Below are positions 12,165 to 22,945 of a stretch of DNA of 64,000 bases, in pieces. The DNA is taken from the NCBI RefSeq assembly GCF_040954645.1, contig NC_092809.1:75934435-75998434 (forward strand), read 5' to 3'. The stretch is from Diabrotica undecimpunctata (taxonomy: Eukaryota > Arthropoda > Insecta > Coleoptera > Chrysomelidae). Each line of letters begins with the position of its first letter. Within the stretch, counting starts at the first letter, position 1. The position numbers and the translations under genes were made by a program. A model generated the notes under the pieces. The model was given only the letters and a program-made list of their open reading frames with translations, was not told where the DNA came from and did not search any database.

Positions 12165-12908
12165 CCACTTATGATCAATTTTAACACCCTCTAAATCAAT
12201 GATTAATGACCCCTATTAATAAATAATTTTCTATTAATGAACGATTTCATTATAGGCAACACAACATACATTGCTTGCATAAATTAATTAAACGCTCTGT
12301 GATTGGCAGTGGCGTGGTGTAGGCAACGAAACATATACCTATTTTTATTCGCACTAAAAAATTTAAAATGAAGTAGCCGCTGTTAGTACTATCTGTCATT
12401 GTATGTCATTATTTACTTTATTGTAAACATGTAAACATATTTAATGAACATGTAAATAAAATTTATTTCATTATAATTTTGTGCTCAATTTTTACTATTG
12501 AAAAAACTCATTTTTTGTGGTATTTTTATGATGGTAATAATCGCCGAGTCGAAGAATTTAGGTTTGTATGACCATAATTGCTATTTGTGAACACTGTACG
12601 GCTGCTCGTGGTCAAGTCTGCTATAGAGAAGCACAAATAAATGTACTAATTATATATTCTGTGAATTCTCATGACAAAACGCAAATTAAACGGTAGTTTT
12701 CGGGGCCGCTGTGTACGTTTAAATTTGAAGATATTCGGCGTTTCAACGATGAAATCACTCTTTCAAATAGTTTAATTTTACTTTAAAATAAATCGAAACA
12801 AGTTCACTTTGTATTAAAACTGTTCAAAAAACTGTTTAAAAATCGCAAAAGCCGAGAAATGGTCTCTTTTCCTCTAACAACGTGAATTCGGGCAGAATGT
12901 TGCAGTTT

Positions 12909-12911
<3 letters not shown>
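12165..12911. other. No recognisable gene
   Basis: AT-rich, no motif. Confidence 0.4.

Positions 12912-12972
<61 letters not shown>
12912..12972. repeat. (TA)n microsatellite
   Basis: About 61 bp of pure TA. Confidence 0.95.
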
Positions 12973-12975
<3 letters not shown>

Positions 12976-15676
12976 ATTTATAAAATACTAACAGACTTGT
13001 ATTAGTTTTGATTCTCCCGTATGTATAGCCACGCCAAGATTGCGTGTACAAAAATACAGCTGTGTTAAAAACTACGCATTACAAGACGAGCCATCTGCAA
13101 AATGATATAGACGTGTGTTAGAGATAAGGGACGATTTCATTATGTCAAGGGCTACAGTCGAGTTTTATCTTCCAACCAACACAGATGTGCATGGGTGTGC
13201 AGCGCTTCCTAGGGGACTTCGCTTGAGTGTTTTGAAAAAGGCTAGTTTTGTTCCTGAATTTCACCGAACCAGAGGGTTCGCAATCCATTCGTGACTGAAG
13301 CCGTTTCACGGGGTCAAGTACAACTTATATAAACCATTACATTGATGCTGATATACACGTACGTTTACTGTGTAGAATCGTTACATTATTATTTAATTAT
13401 TTGGCAAGTTGAAATTGTTTGTGCTAAACTATATTTCACATTATATCGCGTGTTGAACATTTTAACCGTTTGAGAACATTTTACGTTTGGTTAAACGTTA
13501 TTACCTTTATAGATTTGTATATTTATTAGATTGTAATAATTTCACTATTCTTTTTTTTTTCTATGTATATCACAGCGTTTACGTGATGTGTTTACTAATT
13601 GTATTAATTTCGTTATTAATTTAATGTGTATTTTATTACCGATTATACTTTTGAATTGAGCTTATTAATATTTGTATTACGTTCAATATAATTCATATAT
13701 TTTATGTCTGATTGCATTTTGTGTACCTTTTATCAACAAGGTTTGTTCATTTTACCACGGATTAATTATATTGTTATATGTGTGCATATGTTTTACTCTT
13801 TAACGTCTAATATGAATTTATGCGTTATTTCTAATCATACTCAACCATAGCAATCAAAATCTCAAATTCCTTTGTTTTGTGATGTGTTTTTAAAAATTAT
13901 TCATCGACATCTTGCATCCAGATATTCTTGTTTAATTACAATTGTATGTTTGTTTATGTATATTTATGTTTGATTTTACTTCTTTTTTCAAATTTTTATA
14001 TAGTCTACTCGTTTATTATTTTTCTATAGGAATATACATACCCAATGCGAAAGGGGGAAACCGGTGAATTCTAGATTGAACATAATATATTCTCTCTCCT
14101 TTCTGATGACTCCAATTGTTATATTGAGGTTATCGTATGTGCAGAACGCAACACAGAATATGGATAAAATAGATCAACAAAATTCCACAAAATTATACAA
14201 CAAATCAGTTATATTTGTAAGTTAATTGAACAATATATCAATAATTCTGGTGTAAGGATATTTACCAAGTATTTTTTTTAATTAAGTAACTTATCGATTT
14301 TTTAGAGGGATTTTAGTAACTCAGACAGAAGGAAAAGTTGCGAGTGACAGAGGGGGATCCGTGGATAGACAAAGGAAAGTGACAATTAAGTATGCAAATA
14401 TTTAAAAAATGTTATTATCTATATATTATAATCCAGAAAATAAAAAATTAAACGAGTCATACGCGTAATCACTTAAGTTATCGTATCATATAGCTGTCCC
14501 TATGAGCTTTAGTAAGCAACGTATCAGTAGAGAATTTATTTTTTATTTAGCATATGACATATATTGATTCGTCAGTGTTTTACACTTACAAAAATACTTT
14601 TCTTTTCCATTCTGTGATTTGTCATAAGTGTGTACAAAAACATAAAAGTTTTTCTATGTAAAACTGGCCGGATCCAACCAGCCGCAATACAAAGTGAAAG
14701 ATTACCTAAAGAAGTGAAACAGCGCCAAAATGAAAAACCTCAACTTATTCACTGTCCGCACTGCCTAGCATCGTTCTTCCATACTCAAAAAGTAAATATG
14801 CCTTAAATAACAGATCAAATAAACGAGTGTCATCAACTTCCTAGCTTAAACAAAGCATCCGCACATTACTGAGTTAAGTTCTTTGATACCTGAAAGGTCT
14901 CTAAGGTAAAAGATATCAAAGTACTCCTTAAAAAAATTACCACCAAAAAAAAAAACAATGACCCAAATATTTAAATCATCGGCAACGTTTTTTCTCACTG
15001 ATTTCATATTAAATAATTAAAAAACTTCTTGTTCGCTACATGTTTTATGTTTTTAAAGACCTAAAATTTGTGTTGTAACATCCGATACATACCGAAAATT
15101 CTGTCGATACATAAGTTAAAATCAAAGAATTGGAGATTGTGAAAAAATAATTAAGCATTCACTTATTCTCTAATCCAAGCATATGTCAACACCTTTTGTA
15201 TTAATTTACAACACATTACAATCATCTACTGTAAAGTTTATCACGTGAGAAAAAGTAATAATATTTATATTACTTTAAAAGTTAAAAGATTCATATACAT
15301 ATATACATTCTTTATTCAGAAATCGCGGACGACTACAATGTTACGTTAAGTCTTAGTGGGCGTTCTTTCCTTTATAAGGTAACCAATTTACTAGTCAACA
15401 TTTTGTACTACACACCTAGACCGGTGTTTTTTGTCTTTAGTTTAATTTGTATTCACATTTACACATTTAAACCTTTTTAATTCAGGCGAGTTTATTACAC
15501 ATCTTCAATCAACGGATTTCGAACGACGGGCTACTATAAATTGATTCCACCAAAAAATGTGTAAGGGTATTTCCCTAATTGTATAGTTTTATGTATTTTA
15601 AATTCCTCACTGATAATTATCAACAAAATAAAATTATATTTCAATGAAATTAACAAGACGCTCTATGAAATTGTCA
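12973..15676. other. Unassigned stretch (2.7 kb)
   Basis: The first 350 bp (13080-13330) are moderately GC-rich and contain a TATATAAA-like motif at about 13327. They could be an LTR or promoter relic, but no partner copy is present. The remainder is AT-rich with no frame or family motif. Confidence 0.35.
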
Positions 15677-15721
15677 CTCAGCAGGAGTTGCTAGGTAACT
15701 CCTGCTGAGTTACCTAGCAAC
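15677..15721. repeat. Interlocked double palindrome (A-B-A'-B')
   Basis: CTCAGCAGGAGTT (15677-15689) pairs with AACTCCTGCTGAG (15697-15709). GTTGCTAGGTAA (15687-15698) pairs with TTACCTAGCAAC (15710-15721). The two perfect stems of 13 and 12 bp overlap, so they cannot form together. Confidence 0.9.
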
Positions 15722-16239
15722 ATTAACTATGAATTATCACCAGTTACTGCATGTATATTCGCAAATCTACTGAAGAAATGTGTTAAGGACCATTCATTCG
15801 CTTAGCTCGGGCATATTTTGACAAATTCATAATCTGAAAACTACAACACAAAAATTGCTACCTCTCAGTATTACTAGCTCAAATATACTTACTATTGCAG
15901 ACTTCTTCCTTTGAAAAAAGAAGAATTATTCTAAATACTAGAAAAATATACTAAACCCATAAAATTTTTTCCACTTGTTCCATCAAGTCAAAGTCAATAT
16001 AGTCAAAGATATAATCAAGATAGTCAAAGTTTTCCACTTGTTCCATCAGCTAACGCGATGGTAAGTTTTTTTTTTAAATAAATATGATAAATGTTCTTTA
16101 AAAGTTAATATTTTTAGATGAATAAGGATGCTGTTAAATTACAAAGTAATGAAACTGCACAAGGTTTATTCAAAATACCTTTGTGCCTTTTTTTAAATTA
16201 TTTGGATGATACCTATATATAAAAAAAAGTTGATCATTA

Positions 16240-16545
16240 AAATGCATTTATCGAATTATGTAAATGTTACAAATGTTCGTTATAACAAAAACATTTCAGT
16301 TAACATCCAGTTCAGCTTGAAATAGCGTCAAAAATCAAATTAGCCTTAAATCAAATTTATACCATTTATGAAGAAAGTAAGTTTCTATTATATAAAAAAA
16401 TATATTTTAAAAAAAAGTTAGGCTAATTTAGTTTATATCGTTTAGTTGCGCCAAATTTAGGCAACCAACTTAAAATTTCTGGTAGCATTTAGCTGGAGTT
16501 TCTTAAGAATATTTTCAATAAACGTTTAATACTTTCCAGTTAATT
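16240..16545 (+). repeat. Diverged inverted copy of the 11755-12164 repeat
   Basis: Blocks such as TTATCGAATTATGTAAATG, AACATTTCAGTTAACATCCA, TATGAAGAAAGTAAGTTTCT and GCTAATTTAGTTTATATCG occur here on plus and in 11755-12164 on minus. The coding part has decayed and lost most of the HTH. Confidence 0.75.
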
Positions 16546-16554
16546 TATTATTTT

Positions 16555-16885
16555 TATAAGCTTATTTTGTAGAAAATTGAGCAATGTATTTTGAAGGATA
16601 AATACTTATTACTTACATACTGTCACTGTCACTGCCAAATCTTAAAATTTGTGAGATAAATTATTCTGTTCAACCTCAAAAAATGGCTCCACATACTAGC
16701 AAAGAACTAAAAGCAAAAAGCAATTGTAACGAAATTAGATGGTTGGTCAATATCTGCTGGAGCTAACCATTTTAACGACTAAAAATATATACCGCTTGTG
16801 AAGATCGTACGCTTCTGGAGAGATTAAAAGAAAATCCTTTTGAAGATATAAAAAATGCAAGAATTATGTCACAGTTTTCTGCAAG
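16555..16885 (+). pseudogene. 5' fragment of a Tc1 element related to 29838-31319
   Basis: Sequence from AAGCTTATTTTGTAGAAAAT through ACATACTGTCACTGTCACTG to GATCGTACGCTTCTGGAGAG is nearly the same as the minus strand of 30990-31290. It encodes the start MAPHTSKELK and the HTH piece LDGWSISAGANHFND. It breaks off before the catalytic domain and lacks a TIR. Confidence 0.8.
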
Positions 16886-17990
16886 TATTTTGATTAATGA
16901 ATGAGCTTCGATTTTCGATTGATCTGCATTTTCGATTTCAAATCTTTATTGATAGTTCGTCAAAGGATTTATTTATTGTAAATATTCAATTAAGAATTCT
17001 TTTTTTAGTCAAAATTATTGACCTAGTATAAGAATAATAATTTTATTTTCAAAAAATGCACATTTGTAGAAGATGCAGCTTTTATGGTCCAATTTCTGAA
17101 TATTGCAATGATTGAAACTTCTCCTGGCGCATTTCTGTCCGTTTCGACTACTTCTACTAGAAGTACTGACATACTGCTACCGCCACCCAAGCGTCAACAC
17201 GGTTAACAAGAAGTAAAATAGAAAAACTTATGTTTTTAAATGTCAATTTAGACGATTTGCGATTTAATAATAACGTGTAATGTAAATGTAAGTACGATTT
17301 ACTATTTGTATTGTTTAGTTTATTTTTCAAGTTATAATAAATATATCCTTCATTAGTTTCTTTCACTTCAATAAATATACACATAAACGATAATAGCCAT
17401 TATGTTTGTTTATGTAGGTACTCTCTTACTTGAAACTACTGTTAAACAATTATAGTTACTTGTTTACGAAAATCGGTTCAGTTGCGTTAACGATAAAAAC
17501 GTTAACGACCTACCTCTACTCGTTACCACTGTCCCTACTTTGATTCGGTGCTTTGACGACGCGAGACAAGACGTTGCCAAATAACTGCATAATGCAGTTT
17601 ATTTTTATTGGAAATAAGGCACAATGTGGCTTTAAAATAAGCTTATTTTGATGTTTAGATTTTTAATTCGAAAATCGTACTTAAAATACGAAACATTAAT
17701 AAATTTTATTAATATAAAACGATTTCCGAAGTGGAAATCAAAATGTTATATTACACTTATTGCAAAGTAAAATTGTGGCATATTCCCAATAAAAAACAGT
17801 AAGCTGCCCTTTAAATCCATTTGGCCCAAATTTGATTTTGATTATCTTAGAACATTGTTCAAATGCTTAAAAAACAACAGGTCAAATAAAACCAAAAAGT
17901 TTGGCAACGTTGAACTTCCCCTTTTTTATTATTTCCACTCATGCGTTTTCAGCGATATAAAGGGCGGACCTAATATACCTCTCTCTTTTT
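16886..17990. other. No recognisable gene (1.1 kb)
   Basis: AT-rich, no motif on either strand. Confidence 0.4.
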
Positions 17991-17995
17991 AAACA

Positions 17996-18310
<315 letters not shown>

Positions 18311-18350
18311 AACTCTTAAATATTGGGGAAATCTGCAAGAAATACTCTAA

Positions 18351-18354
18351 TGTG
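18351..18354. repeat. Left 4-bp target duplication of the gypsy element
   Basis: TGTG here and TGTG at 24679-24682 bracket the two LTRs. The uninterrupted inverted arm at about 25955-25975 has this TGTG once (read on minus), proving the insertion site. Confidence 0.95.
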
Positions 18355-18715
18355 TGTTGTGAATTTATTAAAAGGTTCAATATTTATAACACTTACGGAT
18401 TTAATTTATTTCTTTATTTATATTAACTTATCTAACAATAATTTATTATATCCGTACGTAACAAATTCGCGAGCGCGGGTCTTGAGAATTAACTGGCCCT
18501 CCATATAAAAATGTTGTATTTATATACGAAATCCTGATATACTAGAACAGCATCGAAAGATCGCATTGTCTTGCATCGAAAAATCGAGAAGCATCTAGTT
18601 GGAGAATTCACCATAATTTGAATCTAGAACCTCCGGCGAAATTTCTACAACAAAACAGAATATTAGTCATCATATATTTTACAGTTATTTTTAGGCCAGG
18701 ATTTTTATCGTAACA
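18355..18715 (-). repeat. 3' LTR of the gypsy element
   Basis: 361 bp, TGTT...AACA on both strands. Identical by eye to 24318-24678. The stop codon of pol lies inside it (18705-18707). Confidence 0.97.
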
Positions 18716-21700
18716 TTGCCCCCCTCTTAAAAGATGGTTCCTCCTGGAACCTTGTCGGGACTGGAACCGGAACTGTATGCTGGTATCGGCAACTGGACCC
18801 TCTTTTACAACTTCCAGTTGTATAAAAATGACAAGGGACGGTTTTCTCTCCGCACCAGTAACTATGCGGATTGCAACAGACTAACACCTGGACTTCGGTG
18901 TCTTTGAAGATCTCCTCCACCATATTTCGGATAACCCTCCAATCTAATTGGCGGCACTCCAACTTTGGCATGGCTAACTTTTGCACGTCGGACTCTAGTA
19001 CGTGCTCTCTCAATTGAAGTAAGGCTTCCCATACATCTCGGTAGGTAGGTTGGTCACGGGCAGTGTCTTTTGTTACCAGGTAGAAAAGGTAACGTGATGC
19101 ATCTTGGAGTTTCAAGGTTTTACCGGGAGCTGGCACCTGGCATTGAAGTTCTGCAACTCGACCAAACTTCCTTCGAAAGACGGATGCCAACCCTGGTGCG
19201 TCTTTGATACTGGCCGGGATGGTGAGGGCCAGCGAGTAGTCATCGGGGAGCGCGAGTAGATCTTGCTTTTCTTCAGTGGTAACACCATGTCTCGCTTTAC
19301 CGGTACCTCCATAGGCACCCATGAATTCCTCAAACGTGAGGTCAGACACATCGTGGACTTGGTTTACTTCCACTTCTTCATCTACGTCGTGGTCACCTTC
19401 GAAAGACGCCAGCCGGTTATGGTGTACTATCATCGGCTTTCCCTTCGGAATCTTGCTTATTCGGTAGATGACATCGTTGATCTTCTCCATAATGAGGTAT
19501 GGACCTTCCCAAAACTGCTGCAATTTGGGAGAACAACCTTTTCGCTTCTTGGGATTATACAGCCATACTTTGTCGTTCTTCTTAAAGCAACCCTTTTCGG
19601 CTTGTGTATCGTACCGTTTCTTCATTCGGTCGCTAGCGATCTGAAGGTGGGAACGGACCAACTCATGTACATCGTCCATTCTTCTTCGTAATTCGATCAC
19701 ATAATCTTCACCTGCTACATCTTCTCCAGGTCGACACCCAAACTCTAGATCACAAGGTAGTCGCATTTCGCGTCCGAATAGGACTTTCGCTGGTGTCTGG
19801 CCTGTTGATTCGTTAACAGCAGATCTGTAGGCCATTGTGAAGAACGGAAGGTATTGGTCCCAGTCTCGCTGATGATCGGACACCATCTTTGTCAAATATT
19901 TGCCAACTGTCCTATTCATCCGTTCTACCATACCATCAGATTGCGGATGATATGCTGTAGTTCTTGTTTTCTTCATGCCTAGTCTATCACATATTCCTTG
20001 GCATAGATCGCTTTCGAAGTTCCTGCCTTGGTCACTATGGATCTCCAAAGGCACTCCAAATCGGCTGATATATTCTTGGATCAACTTATCTGCAACGGTG
20101 GCGGCCTTCTGGTCTGGAAGTGCGTAAATCTCGACCCACTTACTGAAGTAATCCATTACTACCAGCATGTACTTGCCTCCATTTTCACTTTCTGGAAATG
20201 GCCCAGCGATGTCCAAAGCTATTCTTTCAAACGGGCTTCCAACATTATATTGTCTCATAGGAGCTCTCCTTTTTCGGTAAGGCCCGTTACTCGTGGCACA
20301 AATAGTACATTTCTTACACCAGTCTTTTACATCGTCGGAACTGTTCATCCAATAAAACCGTTCCCGAATTCGCTGAAGGGTTTTCCTTACACCAAAATGC
20401 CCTCCCGATGGACTGTCGTGTAACTGACGCAGTACTTCGGCTATTCTGCTCTTTGGGATCACCAACTGTCTTCTCTTCTCTGAACCGTCATCATTTTCCA
20501 GGACTCGTTTAAGCAAGCCATCTTCGATGATAAATGAGTCCCACTGGGCCCAATACGTCTTAACTACTGAGCATAGGTTTGATATTTCCTGCCAAGGTGG
20601 TCGACGGTTTTCCTCTTTCCATTTTCGGATTTTCTGTATAACTGGATCTCTCTCTTGTTCTTCCCTGATCTTAGTAGGCGTCCAGTCGTCGTTGACAATC
20701 GTCGTTCTTAGCACTGCTGCTTCCTTGGATTCCGTTTTGTTGCAGTGGGAACACTCTACTGAGCATGGCCTTCTGGAAAGAGAATCAGCGTTTCTGTGGC
20801 TAACTCCGGCCCGGTGCTCAATCTTAAAATCGTATTCTTGGAGTCGTTCGATCCACCTGGCTATCTGACCCTCTGGATTCTTAAACTGCATCAACCACTT
20901 AAGGGCGGCATGGTCGGTTCGGATTAGAAACTTTCTTCCATAGAGGTATTGATAGAAGTCGACGTTGATGAACTCTACTGATTTCACTACTGCCAGAAGT
21001 TCTCTTCTCGTGACGCAATAATTCCGCTCAGGTTTTGAAAGAACTTTACTAAAATATCCGAGGACTCGTTCCTGTCCTCCTTGAATCTGAGACAGCACTC
21101 CTCCAATTCCCACATTACTTGCATCTGTATCTAAGATGAACTCTCCTTCTGGCAGTGGATACCCTAAAATTGGTGCTGTTATTAAATGCTTTTTCAAGGT
21201 CTCAAAGGCATTTTGGCAGTCTATATCCCAGCGGTATTCTCTTGCTTCCTCTGTAAGTCGCGTTAATGGCTTAGCGATATCTGCAAACTTCTTAATAAAC
21301 CTCCGGTAGTAAGTACATAGTCCAAGAAAACTTCTCACTTGATGTTTGTCAGTTGGTTTTGGCCATTCCTTAATGGAATCGATTTTTCCCTTATCCACGG
21401 CCACTCCTTCTTTACTGACTATATGACCCAGATAATTGACTTTACCTTGAAATAGCTGGCACTTCTTGGGGTTTAGCATCAATTGGGCAGCTTTAAGTCG
21501 ATTAAAAACGTTTTCTAAATTCCTCAAATGATCTTCGAATGTCTCCCCCAAGACGATTATGTCATCTAAATAAACCAGGCATGTTTTCCAAGATAACCCT
21601 CTCAACACATTTTCCATAAGCCTCTCAAATGTCGCAGGAGCATTACAAAGTCCAAATGGCATAACGTTGAATTGCCACAATCCAGATCCTGTGGTGAAGG

Positions 21701-22874
21701 CTGTCTTTTCTTTATCGACTGGGTCCATTTCTACCTGCCAGTATCCAGACTTTAAATCTAAAGTAGAAAACAATTTACTTCCAGCCAATGTGTCCAATGT
21801 GTCATCGATCCGAGGCAGAGGATAACTATCTTTCTTGGTAACGTTGTTCAGCAAACGGTAATCCACACAGAACCTCGTCGTTCCGTCTTTCTTCTTAACC
21901 AGGACCACCGGAGAGACCCATGGACTCGTAGAAGGTTCTATCACCCCGTCTTTCTTCATTTCCTGAACAATCGTTTCAGCTTCCTCTCTCTTCGCCTGTG
22001 GTAATCGTCGAGCTGTTTGACGAATTGGCTTAGCATTACCAGTATCAATTTTATGCTTAACAACGGTAGTTCTTCCCGTCTTTCCTCCTTTCGGTACGAA
22101 AATATCACGATACTGCCGAAGAAATTCCCTTAATTTCCTTTTCTCCATCTGATTTAGAGACTGTCCTGCAACTGCAACCATTTGGTCGAATTTGTCGTTG
22201 GAATTATCAGATGTTGTCGCCTGACGAATTATGGATGTCACAGGTACACAAGTTCCTACTTTTGTCTCTTTCTTTATGGTCACTGGGTAGTCGTTGACAT
22301 TGATAAGTCTCACAGGAATTTCTTTAGCCGAAGTCACCAATTCCTTTCCAATTATGATTCCACGGCCAACCTCATCGTCGTGGTTCCAAGGCTCCATCAT
22401 AACAGGTCTCCCTTCGTCTACAATTCCCTGTAGTCGCGCTACTATGATCGTTTCGCTTCTCGCAGGCACGACTGTATCTTCTGTAATGGCTGCTTGCACA
22501 GTGTTGTCATTATGTGGATGGAGAAATACCTCCTCGTTGCCAACTTTGATTACCTTATTCTTAAAATCCAATTGGAATCCATGCATATTCATTACGTCCA
22601 TTCCTAATATAACATCCTCTTCGATGTCAGCAACTATAACAGTATGGACAAACTTTTCTGCCCCAATTCCCAATTGTACCTGGATTTCTCCATGAATGTT
22701 GGCATTTTCACCTGTAGCGGTCCGAAGTCGTAACCTCGTTGGTAACAGTTTCTTTCGGCTGTTTATAACTGTCGGGCGTATAATGGTTCTGGTCGCTCCG
22801 GTATCCACCAACAACGTATGCTTTTTACCATTTATGTCTCCATCTACATATACACTATCTTCACGACATTTCAA
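18705..22874 (-). CDS. Pol polyprotein: PR-RT-RNase H-integrase plus macrodomain and CCCH finger
   Basis: About 1389 codons counted from a TTG at 22874. The frame is open further upstream, overlapping the end of gag in -1, so the numbering start is conventional. Protease LLVDTGA (Asp24). RT with LDLKSGYWQVEM, MPFGLCNAPATF and YLDD (435-438). RNase H LDTDAS (from 581). Integrase zinc site H819, H826, C853, C856 and D,D-35-E core D888, D948, E984. GPY-like end FWEGPYLIM (1121). All catalytic residues are present. After a usual ending (HHNRLASF, 1151) come 230 extra residues. 1201-1331 matches the TARG1/OARD1-type macrodomain (DYSLAL, VFRRKFGRVAEL, RYLFYLVTK, QPTYRDVWEAL, LAMPKL, NMVEEIFKDTEV). 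1348-1366 is a C-x7-C-x5-C-x3-H zinc finger. The stop TAA is inside the 3' LTR. Confidence 0.96.
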   Translation of the reverse strand: MKCREDSVYVDGDINGKKHTLLVDTGATRTIIRPTVINSRKKLLPTRLRLRTATGENANIHGEIQVQLGIGAEKFVHTVIVADIEEDVILGMDVMNMHGFQLDFKNKVIKVGNEEVFLHPHNDNTVQAAITEDTVVPARSETIIVARLQGIVDEGRPVMMEPWNHDDEVGRGIIIGKELVTSAKEIPVRLINVNDYPVTIKKETKVGTCVPVTSIIRQATTSDNSNDKFDQMVAVAGQSLNQMEKRKLREFLRQYRDIFVPKGGKTGRTTVVKHKIDTGNAKPIRQTARRLPQAKREEAETIVQEMKKDGVIEPSTSPWVSPVVLVKKKDGTTRFCVDYRLLNNVTKKDSYPLPRIDDTLDTLAGSKLFSTLDLKSGYWQVEMDPVDKEKTAFTTGSGLWQFNVMPFGLCNAPATFERLMENVLRGLSWKTCLVYLDDIIVLGETFEDHLRNLENVFNRLKAAQLMLNPKKCQLFQGKVNYLGHIVSKEGVAVDKGKIDSIKEWPKPTDKHQVRSFLGLCTYYRRFIKKFADIAKPLTRLTEEAREYRWDIDCQNAFETLKKHLITAPILGYPLPEGEFILDTDASNVGIGGVLSQIQGGQERVLGYFSKVLSKPERNYCVTRRELLAVVKSVEFINVDFYQYLYGRKFLIRTDHAALKWLMQFKNPEGQIARWIERLQEYDFKIEHRAGVSHRNADSLSRRPCSVECSHCNKTESKEAAVLRTTIVNDDWTPTKIREEQERDPVIQKIRKWKEENRRPPWQEISNLCSVVKTYWAQWDSFIIEDGLLKRVLENDDGSEKRRQLVIPKSRIAEVLRQLHDSPSGGHFGVRKTLQRIRERFYWMNSSDDVKDWCKKCTICATSNGPYRKRRAPMRQYNVGSPFERIALDIAGPFPESENGGKYMLVVMDYFSKWVEIYALPDQKAATVADKLIQEYISRFGVPLEIHSDQGRNFESDLCQGICDRLGMKKTRTTAYHPQSDGMVERMNRTVGKYLTKMVSDHQRDWDQYLPFFTMAYRSAVNESTGQTPAKVLFGREMRLPCDLEFGCRPGEDVAGEDYVIELRRRMDDVHELVRSHLQIASDRMKKRYDTQAEKGCFKKNDKVWLYNPKKRKGCSPKLQQFWEGPYLIMEKINDVIYRISKIPKGKPMIVHHNRLASFEGDHDVDEEVEVNQVHDVSDLTFEEFMGAYGGTGKARHGVTTEEKQDLLALPDDYSLALTIPASIKDAPGLASVFRRKFGRVAELQCQVPAPGKTLKLQDASRYLFYLVTKDTARDQPTYRDVWEALLQLREHVLESDVQKLAMPKLECRQLDWRVIRNMVEEIFKDTEVQVLVCCNPHSYWCGEKTVPCHFYTTGSCKRGSSCRYQHTVPVPVPTRFQEEPSFKRGAMLR
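18716..18728 (-). promoter_or_regulatory. Polypurine tract of the gypsy element
   Basis: The minus strand reads AAGAGGGGGGCAA directly before the 3' LTR, the expected plus-strand primer. It overlaps the last codons of pol. Confidence 0.8.
18777..18833 (-). other. CCCH zinc-finger segment of pol
   Basis: Codes CHFYTTGSCKRGSSCRYQH, spacing C-x7-C-x5-C-x3-H, the standard RNA-binding CCCH finger. It lies 17 residues after the macrodomain and 23 residues before the stop. Confidence 0.88.
18879..19274 (-). other. Macrodomain-coding segment of pol (TARG1/OARD1-like)
   Basis: Codes pol residues 1201-1331. Compared from memory with the TARG1/OARD1 family, which removes ADP-ribose from glutamate: the S-L-A start, the F-[KR]-[KR]-K-F-G-x-V-x-E-L strand/helix, the Y-x-x-Y-L-[IV]-T-K block with its Lys (the family's substrate-attacking Lys), the P-T-Y helix and the M-P-[RK] strand all align. 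The glycine-rich loops have changed: GAGIA is APGLA here, and the GCGLD loop is shortened to ECRQLD, so the catalytic Asp is displaced or lost. Binding of ADP-ribose is plausible; hydrolysis is uncertain. Confidence 0.8.
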
Positions 22875-22945
22875 AGAAGCTATTAGTATGAGAGGGTCTT
22901 TGGAAAAGTTCTGGGTCGAAGCTGCCCCCCTAAGGCTGACCTGTT

